Part shown: positions 53,399 through 62,898 of the stretch, piece by piece
Layout of the letters: the number at the start of each line of letters is the position of its first letter
Position numbering within the stretch: the first letter of the stretch is position 1
Assembly: GCF_031085175.1 (NCBI RefSeq)
Contig: NZ_JAVHUY010000004.1
Span: forward strand, 124,001 to 188,000
Source of the DNA: Phytohabitans maris
Lineage (GTDB): Bacteria; Actinomycetota; Actinomycetes; Mycobacteriales; Micromonosporaceae
Direction: 5' to 3'
Length of the DNA stretch: 64,000 bases
Made by a program: the position numbers and the translations under genes
Notes under the pieces: model-generated
Seen by the model: only the letters and a program-made list of their open reading frames with translations
Told to the model about the DNA's origin: nothing
Database searches by the model: none

Positions 53399-54007
53399 AT
53401 GGGTCTGTTCGATCGGTTCAAGCGGATCTCGGATCCGGTCGAGGGCTCGGCCCGCGTGGTGTCCGCCACCGGGGCGCCGGACGGCCAGGGTTCGGCGGCG
53501 TGCGGCATGCATCTGGTGGTGACCGTGCCGGGCGTGCCCGCGTTCGTCGTCCAGGGGACCTACCTGGTGAAGATGGCCAAGTGGCCGTGGCCGGGCCAGG
53601 TCCTGCCGATCGTGGCGTCCCGCTCGGAGCCGGCCCGGTTCAAGATCCGGTGGGACCTGGTCCCGACCGGCAGCCAGGCCGCCGCCGAGCGGGCCGCCCG
53701 GCTCGCCGAGTCGCTCAACTCACCCACCCCCGCCCCGGTCTGGCCGGCGCCGGAGGGGCAGCAGCCCCGCCCCGACGTCGGCGTCGCCGGGCCGGTCTTC
53801 GTCAACGGGCGCCCCGCCACCGCCGCCGAGGCCGACCAGATCGCCGCCATGCTCGGCGCCGGCCTGCGCGGTGACGGCGGCGCACCCGCGGGCGGGCAGG
53901 ACCGGCTCGAGCGGCTGGAGCGGCTGGCCGCGCTGCACCGGTCCGGCGCGATCTCCGCCGCCGAGTACGAGCGCCTCAAGGCGGAGATCCTCGATGGCCG
54001 GGGATGA
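53399..54007 (+). CDS. SHOCT-domain protein
   Basis: 202 aa from an ATG with GGAAGGGATGG upstream. The C-terminal 30 residues (RLERLAALHRSGAISAAEYERLKAEIL) are a SHOCT domain, a short helical oligomerisation motif. The N-terminal 105 residues form a beta-rich domain (VPGVPAFVVQGTYLVKMAKWPWPGQVLPIV) linked by a Pro-rich spacer. Function unknown. It is divergent from the hyc-like operon. Confidence 0.82.
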   Translation: MGLFDRFKRISDPVEGSARVVSATGAPDGQGSAACGMHLVVTVPGVPAFVVQGTYLVKMAKWPWPGQVLPIVASRSEPARFKIRWDLVPTGSQAAAERAARLAESLNSPTPAPVWPAPEGQQPRPDVGVAGPVFVNGRPATAAEADQIAAMLGAGLRGDGGAPAGGQDRLERLERLAALHRSGAISAAEYERLKAEILDGRG

Positions 54008-54103
54008 CGGCCGGGGATAACGCCACCGCCGCGGTGTTTGGACCGCGAAGCCCGGGGAATGCCGCATCGCCGTAGCGGAGCGGATGTGCCGGGGGTGGTT
54101 TGC

Positions 54104-55867
54104 GTGACGAGGATCGAGCCGCGTCCGAGCCCGATGGTGGCCCGCCCGTGGCCGGTACGGGAGGAGGTCCGCGGCTCCTTCCTGGGCCGTACGCTCCGCT
54201 CGACGGACGCGAAGCACATCGGCGTCATGTACGGGGTCACCGCGTTCGCGTTCTTCGCGGTCGGCGGCCTGCTGGCGCTGCTGATGCGGGCCGAGCTGGC
54301 CCGGCCGGGCATGCAGTTCCTCTCCCCGGAGCAGTACAACCAGTTCTTCACCATCCACGGCACGATCATGCTGCTGCTGTTCGCGACGCCGATCGTGTTC
54401 GCGTTCGCCAACTTCGTGGTCCCGATCCAGATCGGCGCGCCGGACGTGGCCTTCCCCCGGCTCAACGCGCTGGCCTACTGGCTGTTCGCGTTCGGCGGCA
54501 CGCTCGTCCTGGCCGGCTTCATCACGCCGGGCGGGGCCGCCGACTTCGGCTGGACCGGCTACGCGCCGCTGTCGACCGAGGTCCATTCGCCGGGCGTGGG
54601 CGGCAACATGTGGATCATCGGGCTGGTGCTCTCCGGGCTCGGCACGATCCTCGGCGCGGTCAACATCATCACCACGATCCTCACGCTCCGGGCGCCGGGC
54701 ATGACCCCGTTCCGGATGCCGATCCTCACCTGGAACATCCTGCTCACCAGCGTCATGGTGCTCATGGTGTTTCCGCTGCTGGCCGCCACGCTGCTGGCGC
54801 TGCTCGCGGACCGCATGCTGGGCGCGCACGTCTACGACGCGACGAGCGGCGGGGCGCTGCTGTGGCAGCACCTGTTCTGGTTCTTCGGGCACCCCGAGGT
54901 GTACATCGTCGCGCTGCCGTTCTTCGGCATCATCAGCGAGGTCATCCCGGTCTTCGCCCGCCGGCCGATCTTCGGCTACAAGGGGCTGGTCGCGGCGACG
55001 ATCGCGATCACGCTGCTGTCGATGAGCGTGTGGGCGCACCACATGTTCGCCACCGGCCAGGTGCTGCTGCCGTTCTTCAGCTTCCTGAGCTTCCTGATCG
55101 CGGTGCCGACCGGCATCAAGTTCTTCAACTGGATCGGGACCATGTGGCGGGGGCAGATCACGTTCGAGACGCCGATGCTCTTCGCGATCGGGTTCCTGCT
55201 GACCTTCCTGCTCGGCGGCCTCTCCGGGGTGCTGCTCGCCTCGCCGCCGGTCGACTTCCACGTCACCGACACGTACTTCGTCGTGGCCCACTTCCACTAC
55301 GTGCTCTTCGGCACGATCGTCTTCGCGGTGTACGCCGGCGTGTACTTCTGGTTTCCCAAGATCACTGGACGGATGATGGACGAGCGGCTCGGCCGGGTGC
55401 ACTTCTGGCTGACGTTCATCGGGTTCCACACCACGTTCCTGGTGCAGCACTGGCTCGGCGCCGAGGGCTTCCCCCGCCGGTACGCCGACTACCTGCCCAC
55501 CGACGGCTTCACCACGCTCAACACGGTCTCCACGATCGGCTCGTTCGTGCTCGGCGCGTCCTCGCTGCCGTTCGTCTACAACCTGTGGCGCTCGTACCGG
55601 GCCGGCGAGGTGGTGACCGCGGACGACCCGTGGGGGTACGGCAACTCCCTCGAGTGGGCCACGAGCTGCCCGCCACCGCTGCGCAACTTCGACCGGATGC
55701 CCCGGATCCGCTCCGAGCGCCCGGCCTTCGACCTCAAGTTCCCGCACCTGGCGGCGGGCGGGCAGGCGGCGGCCGGCCCGCCCGCCGGTGGCGCCAAGCC
55801 GCTGACCCAGGAGACCCGCGGCGGCGCCGCCTACCAGGAGGACACCTCCGGCGAGATCGACCGCTGA
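54104..55867 (+). CDS. ctaD: cytochrome c oxidase subunit I (aa3-type)
   Basis: 587 aa from GTG 54104 (start chosen because homology begins shortly after). It has 12 TM segments. The haem a ligand is in [13 protein letters not shown]. The CuB/His-Tyr site is [14 protein letters not shown], then WAHHMFATG, and haem a/a3 ligands are in [11 protein letters not shown]. It is the catalytic subunit reducing O2 and pumping protons. The other subunits (ctaC, ctaE) are not in the window, so this is an orphan or duplicate ctaD, as is common in actinomycetes. Confidence 0.95.
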   Translation: MTRIEPRPSPMVARPWPVREEVRGSFLGRTLRSTDAKHIGVMYGVTAFAFFAVGGLLALLMRAELARPGMQFLSPEQYNQFFTIHGTIMLLLFATPIVFAFANFVVPIQIGAPDVAFPRLNALAYWLFAFGGTLVLAGFITPGGAADFGWTGYAPLSTEVHSPGVGGNMWIIGLVLSGLGTILGAVNIITTILTLRAPGMTPFRMPILTWNILLTSVMVLMVFPLLAATLLALLADRMLGAHVYDATSGGALLWQHLFWFFGHPEVYIVALPFFGIISEVIPVFARRPIFGYKGLVAATIAITLLSMSVWAHHMFATGQVLLPFFSFLSFLIAVPTGIKFFNWIGTMWRGQITFETPMLFAIGFLLTFLLGGLSGVLLASPPVDFHVTDTYFVVAHFHYVLFGTIVFAVYAGVYFWFPKITGRMMDERLGRVHFWLTFIGFHTTFLVQHWLGAEGFPRRYADYLPTDGFTTLNTVSTIGSFVLGASSLPFVYNLWRSYRAGEVVTADDPWGYGNSLEWATSCPPPLRNFDRMPRIRSERPAFDLKFPHLAAGGQAAAGPPAGGAKPLTQETRGGAAYQEDTSGEIDR

Positions 55868-55877
55868 GCGCCGCGGG

Positions 55878-56639
55878 CTACCGTTGCCGTCCCGGCGTCG
55901 TACCCGTGGTCGGGATCCCGCTCGGGTCGCGCGGCGTCCGGGCGCGCGGGTCGTCGGAGGTACGGGCCCGCGCGGCGGCGTCGGTCCAGTCCTGCGAGGT
56001 CGGCGCCGACACCTCCGGGTCGAGGCGGGCGTGCATGTCGTCCGCGGTCAGGTCCGCGGTGAACACCGGCGAGCCGGGCTGCTGGCGGCGGCCGCCGTGG
56101 GCCAGGTCGCCGGCGTCCACCGGCGCGAAGCCCAACTGTTCCACCAGGTCCTCGACCTCGCGCTTGGCGTGCGCGTCGTCGCCGGAGACCGGCATGCCGT
56201 ACCGGGTGAGGGAACCGCCGGTACGCCCGTAGTCGCGCAGGTGGTCCCAGCGCATCGTGTTGAACGCCTTGACCACCGTGGCCTGGGGCAGATGCCGTTG
56301 CAGCAGCTCGCTGGAGGTGGTGCGGTCGTCGTCGAGGTCGGCGATGTGGCCGTCCCGGTCGGGGTCGTAGTTGCTGGTGTCGACCACGGTCTTGCCGGCC
56401 GTCCCGGCCACCGGCAGCTCGGTGTAGTGGCCGAACGGGACCGACACGAAGACCACGTCCCCGAACGCGGCCGCCTGCTCGGCGGTGACCGCGCGGCCGT
56501 GGTCGCCGAGCTGGCTCTCCATCCGCCGCAGCGTGTCCGGCCCCCGCGAGTTGGCGATGGCCACGTTGTGGCCGGCCTCGGTGAGATGTTTGGCGAGGGT
56601 GCCGCCGACATGTCCGGCACCGATGATGGCGATGTTCAT
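55878..56639 (-). CDS. F420/NADP oxidoreductase-like NAD(P)-binding protein
   Basis: 253 aa from an ATG. It begins with the Rossmann motif IAIIGAGHVGGTLAKHL and the NADP-specific ANSRGPDTL, as in NADPH:F420 reductases and related NAD-binding proteins. SVPFGHYTELP and VVKAFNTMRWDHL are conserved further on. It may pass hydride between NADPH and F420, which fits an F420-using actinomycete. The C-terminal 40 residues are Pro/Arg-rich and unlike the family, so the end may be altered. It converges on ctaD with 10 nt between the stops. Confidence 0.82.
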   Translation of the reverse strand: MNIAIIGAGHVGGTLAKHLTEAGHNVAIANSRGPDTLRRMESQLGDHGRAVTAEQAAAFGDVVFVSVPFGHYTELPVAGTAGKTVVDTSNYDPDRDGHIADLDDDRTTSSELLQRHLPQATVVKAFNTMRWDHLRDYGRTGGSLTRYGMPVSGDDAHAKREVEDLVEQLGFAPVDAGDLAHGGRRQQPGSPVFTADLTADDMHARLDPEVSAPTSQDWTDAAARARTSDDPRARTPRDPSGIPTTGTTPGRQR

Positions 56640-56730
56640 GACCTACGCGTACCCGCGCCGGGCCCGGACTAACGGTTTCGGCGGGGTGGCCGCGGCGGCG
56701 AGGAAGCCCGAAGCGCCCGCGGTCACCCTG

Positions 56731-57029
56731 TCAACGGCGTGCGACGTACGGGATCGTCTGGGGGCCTTCGGGGAGGACGCAGACGGTGGCGTCCGGGCGG
56801 TGGGCGGCGACCGCGGCCGGGTGCCGTCGCAGGCGGAGATCGCCACCGTCTGGCCGCGCCGCACCCGTTCCCGCAGCGGCGGTCCGGCGACCGGGTGCCG
56901 CAACGCCCGGCGCAGCTCCGCCCGCTCGTCGGCGGCTGCCGGCCGCGCGTGCGGGGTGATGACGGTGGTGCGCCGGTCGGGCAGTTCGACCACCAGTCCG
57001 GCACTGCCGTAGGCCAGCTCGACAAGCAT
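56731..57029 (-). pseudogene. larA (lactate racemase-like) remnant with internal deletion
   Basis: From ATG 57029 the frame reads VELAYGSAGLVVELPD through RHPVAGPPLRERVRRGQTVAISACDGTRP, the N-terminus of LarA-family nickel-pincer lactate racemases. In a different frame the last codons before the stop at 56731 read RPDATVCVLPEGPQTIPYV, the LarA C-terminus. About 300 residues between, including the histidines and the lysine of the active site, are missing. The two ends are joined near 56815 out of frame. A deletion in the organism or a collapsed assembly would give the same picture. Confidence 0.7.
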
Positions 57030-57329
57030 GATCCATTATCGCCGCCGCCGGAGACGCACCGCAATGATCATCGAGGCTCGTGGAAAGTCGCGCCGAACGG
57101 CACCGGCTCACCTCTTGACGCGCCGAGCGCAAGCGGTGCACGATCCCCTGTAACAATAGTGAAATCCTCTTTTCAAATATCGGACACCTTCGAGAGCGCT
57201 GAAGACGCCGCCGAACCCACCCGGCGGCCGCGGCACGGTGCGCGGTGACCTCACGCGCGCGGACCCAACCCGCATGGACACGACCCCCACGGAACAGAAG
57301 GCGTACGACACAGAACGGAGGTGCGCTCC
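57030..57329. promoter_or_regulatory. 300-nt upstream region of the solute-binding protein gene
   Basis: No gene is seen. TTGACG at 57115-57120 could be a -35 element. An unusually AT-rich stretch (about 57151-57183, with TGAAA...TTTTCA symmetry) follows and may be an operator or the -10 and leader region. The assignment of individual elements is tentative. Confidence 0.4.
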
Positions 57330-58862
57330 GTGGCGACGAAGACTCTCCGCCGGGCCGCCGCGACCCTCGCCATCGGGCTGGTCGCCGGGTGCGGCGGTAC
57401 GTCCGGCGGCGACACCCCGGCCGGCGCCGGGGCCGACCAGACGGCGATCTTCAAGTACGGCATCCCGGGCAACCCGACCTCGCTCGACCCCCGCCGGTCC
57501 GGGCCGCTGGACCCGATCTTCCTCAACAACTTCTACGACTCCCTCGTGCGGCGCATGCCGAACGGCGACCTGAAGCCGGGCCTGGCCACCGAGTGGACGT
57601 TCACGCCGGACGCCAAGGCGCTCGAGTTCACGCTCCGCACCGGCGTCACGTTCCAGGACGGCACGCCGTTCGACGCCGGCGCGGTGAAGGCCAACATCGA
57701 GGCCGCCAAGCAGCCGCCGAGCGTGCTGGTCGGCGCGCTCTCCGCGGTGAGCTCGGTGGACGTGGTCAGCCCGACCCGGGTGCGGCTCAACCTCTCGGTG
57801 CCCGGCGGCCACCTCGTCAACACCCTCGCCGGCGAGGCCGGCATGATGATCAGCCCGGCCAAGCTGGCCAGCGACGACCTCAAGGCCAACCCGGCCGGCA
57901 CCGGGCCGTACAAGCTGGCCGGCATCGCGGACGGCAAGCTCAGCCTCCGCCCCTGGGAGGGCTACTGGAACAAGGGCGCCGTCAAGAACGGCGGCATCGA
58001 CATGACCGTGTACAGCGACGAGAGCACCCGCCTGCGCGCGCTGCGGTCCGGCCAGTCCGACGGTACGACGATCACGCCGGCCCAGATCGCCGAGGCGAAG
58101 AGCGCCGGGCTGACCATCATCACCGGCCCCAACACGACGTTCAACGGCATCCTGCTCAACACCAAGCAGTCCGAGTTCGGCAACCCGAAGGTGCGCCAGG
58201 CGATCTCGTACGCGATCGACCGCAAGGCGATCAGCGACAGCCTGTACGCCGGCGCGTGCGTCCCCTCGGTGCAGCCGTACCAGAAGAACTTCTGGGCCTA
58301 CAACCCGGCGCTGGAGTACAAGGACTCGTACTACGACGAGGCGAAGGCGAAGGCGCTGCTGGCCGAGGCGGGGCTGCCGAACGGGTTCGAGTTCGAGATG
58401 CTGGTCGGCCCCAACACCTCGTACCAGCAGCTCGGCCAGGCCATCCAGGGGCAGCTGGAGAAGGTGGGCATCCGGATGAAGCTCACGGTCGTGGAGTTCA
58501 CCCAGATGACCAGCGTCCGGCGGACCGGGAAGTTCGCCGCGACGGTCGCGCTGGTGCAGGCCGGCCGCCCCGACCCGAGCCAGTTCATCGCCGACTTCTA
58601 CACCACCGGCGGGCTCTACAACCCGGGCAACTTCAGCACGCCGGGCGTGAGCGAGCTGCTCACCGAGTCGCGCCGGACCGACGACCCGGCGTCCCGCGCC
58701 AAGCCCACCCAGGAGATCGTCGCCAAGGTGCTGGAGGCCGGCCCGCCGGTGATCCCGGTCTGCGGCGTGGCGTACGTGGCCGCGTTCCGGTCGGGCGTGT
58801 CCGGCCTGGAGGTGCCGATCAACGGCGACTACGACTTCTCCAGCGTGACGATCGGCAGGTGA
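57330..58862 (+). CDS. family 5 (peptide/nickel-type) ABC solute-binding lipoprotein
   Basis: 510 aa from GTG 57330, with GGAGG about 8 nt upstream. The lipobox IGLVAGC predicts a lipid anchor. SBP_bac_5 features include NPTSLDPRRSGPLDPIF, TGVTFQDGTPFDAGAVKANIE and VRQAISYAIDRKAI. Such proteins capture oligopeptides, nickel chelates or similar ligands for an ABC importer. No permease genes follow. The next gene is an exported amidase, suggesting the ligand or its breakdown product may be an amide; this is inference. Confidence 0.9.
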   Translation: MATKTLRRAAATLAIGLVAGCGGTSGGDTPAGAGADQTAIFKYGIPGNPTSLDPRRSGPLDPIFLNNFYDSLVRRMPNGDLKPGLATEWTFTPDAKALEFTLRTGVTFQDGTPFDAGAVKANIEAAKQPPSVLVGALSAVSSVDVVSPTRVRLNLSVPGGHLVNTLAGEAGMMISPAKLASDDLKANPAGTGPYKLAGIADGKLSLRPWEGYWNKGAVKNGGIDMTVYSDESTRLRALRSGQSDGTTITPAQIAEAKSAGLTIITGPNTTFNGILLNTKQSEFGNPKVRQAISYAIDRKAISDSLYAGACVPSVQPYQKNFWAYNPALEYKDSYYDEAKAKALLAEAGLPNGFEFEMLVGPNTSYQQLGQAIQGQLEKVGIRMKLTVVEFTQMTSVRRTGKFAATVALVQAGRPDPSQFIADFYTTGGLYNPGNFSTPGVSELLTESRRTDDPASRAKPTQEIVAKVLEAGPPVIPVCGVAYVAAFRSGVSGLEVPINGDYDFSSVTIGR

Positions 58863-59023
58863 CCCCGGGCGGTTCTCGATTGGGGGCACGGCGGATTTGC
58901 CGGATCGTGACGTGCCCGAAACACCTCGCGGACACGGTGTACCAACCCCTTGATCATCGGAAGGGACGCGCGCGGGTGCCCACGTCCGGGCCCCGCCGCG
59001 TCTTGCAGCGATGGGAGTTGAGC

Positions 59024-60292
59024 GTGTCCACGAACCACTGGAGCTCGGCCAGCCGGCGCGGCGTGCTGGCCGCCGGGCTGGCCGCGACGTTCGCGGCCGG
59101 TACGGCCGGAGCGGTCGGCATCGCCGCCCCGGCCCAGGCGTCGGGCCGCAAAGGCGGCGGATCCAAGCGTCCCAAGTGGGACCACCACCTCAAGTCCACA
59201 CCGGACAACCTGCACTGGGGCGGCTTCCCGATCGGCTGGGAGCCCGGCGTCACCATGCGCTCGGGGCAGACCGTCCGGGTCGACACCCTCTCCCAGCAGG
59301 GCCTGACGAACTCGTCGATCAGCCCGCGCGACTACTTCGGCGCGTTCGGCGTCAGGCCGCACGAGGTGCTGCCGGACGCGATGGCGTTCTGGGACACCCT
59401 GCCCGAGCGCCAGGCCACCGGCCGGCAGTACGGCGGGCACGTCCTGACCGGCCCGATCTACGTCCGGGGCGCCGAGCCGGGCGACACCGTCGCGATCGAC
59501 ATCCTCGACATCGACACCCGGGTCCCCTACGGGTTCAACAACACCGCGCCGACCGGCGGCGTCATGGCCACCTTCTACCCCGGCTGGCGCGAGGGGGACG
59601 TGGGACTCGACATCCCCGCGCAGATCCCGCCCGGCCTGCCGGCCGGCGTCTGGCCCGACGTCCGCACCCACATGTACCGGGTCGGCATGTACCAGGGGAA
59701 GGAGGTCGTCTTCTTCGCCGACGGCATCCGGATCCCGACCCAGAAGTTCATGGGGATCATCGCGGTGGCGTCGCCGACCGGCGAGTTCATCGGCAACACG
59801 GAGGACGCCCCGCCGCCCGCCACCGGCGTGCAGAACTCGACGCCGCCGGGCAAGTTCGGCGGCAACATGGACTGCCGCGACCTCTGCGCCGGCACCACGC
59901 TCTACCTGCCGGTGTTCCAGCCCGGCGCGCAGATCTTCATCGGCGACCCGCACAGCTGCCAGGGCGACGGCGAGGTCAGCGGCACCGCCGTCGAGCACTC
60001 GCTCGCCGGCACGTTCCGGATCACGCTCGTCAAGAACGTGCGGACCGAGCTTCCCTGGGCCGAGAACGACGACCACTGGATCATGATGGGCATCCACTGG
60101 GACCTCGACCGGGCGATGCGGATCGCGGTCGAGAAGACGGTCGACTTCCTGGTCACCACCCAGGGCCTGACCGTCCCCAAGGCCTACTCGTTCGCCTCGA
60201 TCGCGGTGAACTACCACAACGCCGAGGTCGTCGACCGCACCCAGGTCGTGACCGGGTACATCCCGAAGGACGTCTTCAAGCGCCGCCGCTGA
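59024..60292 (+). CDS. Tat-exported acetamidase/formamidase family protein
   Basis: 422 aa from GTG 59024. The N-terminus SASRRGVLAAGLAATF is a twin-arginine signal, with PAQA-S cleavage likely near residue 40. The mature part matches FmdA/AmdA: GGNMDCRDLCAGTTLYLPV, PGAQIFIGDPHSCQGDGEV and SGTAVEH, including the acidic and His residues of the active site. Known members hydrolyse formamide or acetamide in the cytoplasm, so an exported version is uncommon. It lies 161 nt after the solute-binding protein gene. Confidence 0.87.
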   Translation: MSTNHWSSASRRGVLAAGLAATFAAGTAGAVGIAAPAQASGRKGGGSKRPKWDHHLKSTPDNLHWGGFPIGWEPGVTMRSGQTVRVDTLSQQGLTNSSISPRDYFGAFGVRPHEVLPDAMAFWDTLPERQATGRQYGGHVLTGPIYVRGAEPGDTVAIDILDIDTRVPYGFNNTAPTGGVMATFYPGWREGDVGLDIPAQIPPGLPAGVWPDVRTHMYRVGMYQGKEVVFFADGIRIPTQKFMGIIAVASPTGEFIGNTEDAPPPATGVQNSTPPGKFGGNMDCRDLCAGTTLYLPVFQPGAQIFIGDPHSCQGDGEVSGTAVEHSLAGTFRITLVKNVRTELPWAENDDHWIMMGIHWDLDRAMRIAVEKTVDFLVTTQGLTVPKAYSFASIAVNYHNAEVVDRTQVVTGYIPKDVFKRRR

Positions 60293-60368
60293 CCGGTCGG
60301 CCCGGCGCGGGCTCCGGTCCGCGCCGGGACCGCGAATCCCTCGGCGGGCCCCGACTCGTATTACCGGC

Positions 60369-60935
60369 ATGGCTACTGTCGCGTCGGTCCCGGCGCCAGG
60401 CGGCGTCATCGCCTCGCTCAACGGCCGATACCACCGGGTGGCGCTCAACACGTTCATGCTGATCGTGCTCGCCCACTGGGCCGAGCACCTGGTGCAGGCG
60501 TACCAGATCTGGGTGCTGGGCCGGCCCCGCCCGGAGGCGCGCGGCGTCCTGGGCCAGTTCTTTCCCGTGCTGGTGACCCAGGAGTGGCTGCACTACGGCT
60601 ACGCCCTCGTCATGCTCGCCGGGCTGTGGCTGCTGCTGCCCGGCTTCCGGGGCCGGGCGAAGGCCTGGTGGGCGGTGGCGCTCGCGCTCCAGTTCTGGCA
60701 CCACATCGAGCACCTCCTGCTGTTCATCCAGGCCCAGTCCGGGCAGTTCCTCTTCGGCAGGACGGTCCCGACGAGCATCGTGCAGCTCGTGGCACCCCGG
60801 GTCGAGCTGCACCTGTTCTACAACTCGGTCGTGTTCATCCCGATGGTCGTCGCGATGTACCTGCACCTGCGCCCGAACGAGGCGGAGCGGCGCACGGTGG
60901 CGTGCGCCTGCGCGGGCCACGAGCGCACGACCTGA
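60369..60935 (+). CDS. conserved His-rich polytopic membrane protein
   Basis: 188 aa from an ATG with four or five TM segments. Histidines occur in regular motifs within or next to the helices: LAHWAEHLVQAYQ, EWLHYGYAL, FWHHIEHLLLF, VELHLFYNSVV and MYLHLRP. The repeated HxxEH/HHxEH pattern recalls di-metal membrane enzymes, but no named family is certain. The following gene is CopC-like, so a role with copper or another metal is possible. C-terminal cysteines (ACACAGH) add a further potential metal site. Confidence 0.6.
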   Translation: MATVASVPAPGGVIASLNGRYHRVALNTFMLIVLAHWAEHLVQAYQIWVLGRPRPEARGVLGQFFPVLVTQEWLHYGYALVMLAGLWLLLPGFRGRAKAWWAVALALQFWHHIEHLLLFIQAQSGQFLFGRTVPTSIVQLVAPRVELHLFYNSVVFIPMVVAMYLHLRPNEAERRTVACACAGHERTT

Positions 60936-60939
60936 CCGG

Positions 60940-61461
60940 ATGGCCCGGAGGTACCGCCTCGCCGTGGCCGCCGTGGCGCTGACGGCGGCCGGCGTGGCGG
61001 CGCTGTTCGCCCTGGCCCCGGCCGGGCCAGCGGTCACCTCGGCGACGCCGCCGGAGGGGACCGCGCTCGCGGTGCCGCCGGACGCCGTCGAGCTCGCGGT
61101 GTCGAAGCGCCCGGACGTCGGCCGCTCCCACGTGTCCGTTGTGGACGGTTCGGGGTCGCCGGTGCGCGCGGGCCCGCTGGCCGCGGTCGGCGCGGACCGC
61201 CTGCGGCTGCCGGTGGCGATCGTGGGGCGGGGGACCTTCACCGTCGCGTACCACGTCGAGCTGGCGGGCGGCGGCGAGCTGGCCGGCTCGTGGCGCTTCG
61301 GGATCGGCGCCACTCCGGCCGGCCCGGCGCCGGAGCAGGAGGCCGCGCACGCGCACGGCGTCGACCCGATCGGCGCGACCCTGCTGGTCGTCGACGGCCT
61401 CGTCGTCCTGGGCGTCGCCGTCCTGCTGCTGCGCCGCCGCCCAGCCCGGGTCCGGCGCTGA
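60940..61461 (+). CDS. CopC-like domain protein with C-terminal membrane anchor
   Basis: 173 aa from an ATG 4 nt after the upstream stop. A signal segment (LAVAAVALTAAGVAALFAL) leads into a CopC-type beta-sandwich: SATPPEGTALAVPPDAVELAVSK, and FTVAYHVELAGGGELAGSWRFGIG. A HAHG motif and a TM helix end the protein. CopC proteins bind copper outside the membrane. The first His of the usual Cu(II) site is absent (AVTSATP rather than HAxLxxSxP), so copper binding is uncertain. Confidence 0.75.
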   Translation: MARRYRLAVAAVALTAAGVAALFALAPAGPAVTSATPPEGTALAVPPDAVELAVSKRPDVGRSHVSVVDGSGSPVRAGPLAAVGADRLRLPVAIVGRGTFTVAYHVELAGGGELAGSWRFGIGATPAGPAPEQEAAHAHGVDPIGATLLVVDGLVVLGVAVLLLRRRPARVRR

Positions 61462-61509
61462 CCCGACCATCGGGACCGGGCCCGGCGCCCTGACTCGCGG
61501 GAGGCGGGA

Positions 61510-62898
61510 TTGTCCACTGTGTTCCCCGGTCCGGTGCTGGCCGCGCTCCGTGCCGCGCCGGACCGGCCGGCGTTCGAGGCCGGCACCCGGGTCGTCACCC
61601 GCGGCGAGCTGCTCGCGCTGGTCGGCCGGTGCGTGTCCGGCCTGCGCGCCGCCGGGCTCGGCCCGGGCAGCGGCGTCGGGATGGCGCTGCCGTCCACGCC
61701 CGAGGCGTACGCGGCGCACCTGGCCGCGCACGCCCTCGGCTGCCGGGTCGCGGCGATGCGGCCGGGGTGGAGCCCGGAGCAGCGCGACCACGCCCGCGCG
61801 GACGTCGACGTGCTGGTCGGGGAGGAGGAGCTCGACCGGCTGGCCGCCGGCCCGGAGGCCCCGGTGCCGGCGCTGGCCCGGCCGGACGGCGTCGCGCGGC
61901 TCACGTACACCAGCGGCAGCACCGGGCTCCCCAAGGCCTGCGCGCACACGTACGCGGCGATCAGCCTCGCGTACCGGCCGGACACCTGGGCACCGGCGCT
62001 GGCCGGGCTGATGGCCCGCTTCGACCGGTGCCTGGTCGCGGAAAACCTGGCCAGCCCGGTGATGTTCACGTACCTCGGGCGGTGCCTGGTGGTCGGCGGC
62101 ACGGTGGTCCTGCCGGACGGCCTCGGGTTGGCGGAGGCCGTCGAGCGGACCCGCCCCACGGCCACGATGATGCCGCCGGCCCGGCTCCACCAGGTGCTGG
62201 CGGAGGGGGCGGACCTGAGCGGCCTGCGCGCCGTCGTGCTCGGCGGGTCGCCGGCCAGCCCCGGCCTGCTGCGGGCGGCCGTCGACCGGCTCGGCCCGGT
62301 CGTCTGGCAGGGGTACGGGCAGGGCGAGGCGGGCGTGATCGCGATGCTCACCCCGGAGGACGTCGCCGCCGGTCACGAGGCGTCGGTGGGGCGGCCGCTG
62401 CCGGCGGTACGGGTGGAGATCCGGGACGGGGAGGTGTGGGTGCGCAGCCCGCACATGATGACCGGCTACTGGAACGACCCGGAGCGGACCGCCGAGGTGC
62501 TGCGCGACGGCTGGCTGCGCACCCGGGACCTGGGCCACCTCGACGGCGGCGGGATGCTGCACCTCACCGGCCGCGCCCGCGACGTGATCATGGTGAACGC
62601 CGAGGTCTGTTACGCCGGTGCGATCGAACGGGTGCTCGCCACGCATCCGGCCGTCGCGCAGGCGTACGTGGTCGGCGCCCCGGACCCGGTGACCGGCGAG
62701 GCGATCCACGCGTTCGTGGTGCCGGCGGGCGAGCACGAGCCCGACCGAGCGGCCCTTGTCGATCTCGTCGGCCGGCGGTTGAGCGCCAACAGTGTGCCCA
62801 GAACCGTCACGGTGATCCGAGAAGTGCCAATGAGCGCCAGTGGAAAACCGGACAAGACGGCGCTGCTACATCGAACCAGATCATCGTCCGATGCGTGA
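61510..62898 (+). CDS. AMP-forming acyl-CoA ligase family protein
   Basis: 462 aa from TTG 61510 with GGGAGG upstream; GTG 61519 is an alternative. The ATP/AMP motif is LTYTSGSTGLPKA. The A5 region reads VWQGYGQGEAG instead of the usual YGxTE. RTRDLGHLDGGGMLHLTGRARDVIMVNAE and MSASGKPDKTALL (catalytic Lys) follow. It activates a carboxylic acid with ATP and transfers it to CoA or a carrier. At 462 aa it is shorter than most members. The stop overlaps the ECF sigma start, so both may be one operon. Confidence 0.87.
   Translation: MSTVFPGPVLAALRAAPDRPAFEAGTRVVTRGELLALVGRCVSGLRAAGLGPGSGVGMALPSTPEAYAAHLAAHALGCRVAAMRPGWSPEQRDHARADVDVLVGEEELDRLAAGPEAPVPALARPDGVARLTYTSGSTGLPKACAHTYAAISLAYRPDTWAPALAGLMARFDRCLVAENLASPVMFTYLGRCLVVGGTVVLPDGLGLAEAVERTRPTATMMPPARLHQVLAEGADLSGLRAVVLGGSPASPGLLRAAVDRLGPVVWQGYGQGEAGVIAMLTPEDVAAGHEASVGRPLPAVRVEIRDGEVWVRSPHMMTGYWNDPERTAEVLRDGWLRTRDLGHLDGGGMLHLTGRARDVIMVNAEVCYAGAIERVLATHPAVAQAYVVGAPDPVTGEAIHAFVVPAGEHEPDRAALVDLVGRRLSANSVPRTVTVIREVPMSASGKPDKTALLHRTRSSSDA

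Noticed and set aside
53399-57029. Complete cytochrome aa3 operon
   Set aside because: Only ctaD is present; adjacent genes are a SHOCT protein and an F420/NADP reductase-like protein.
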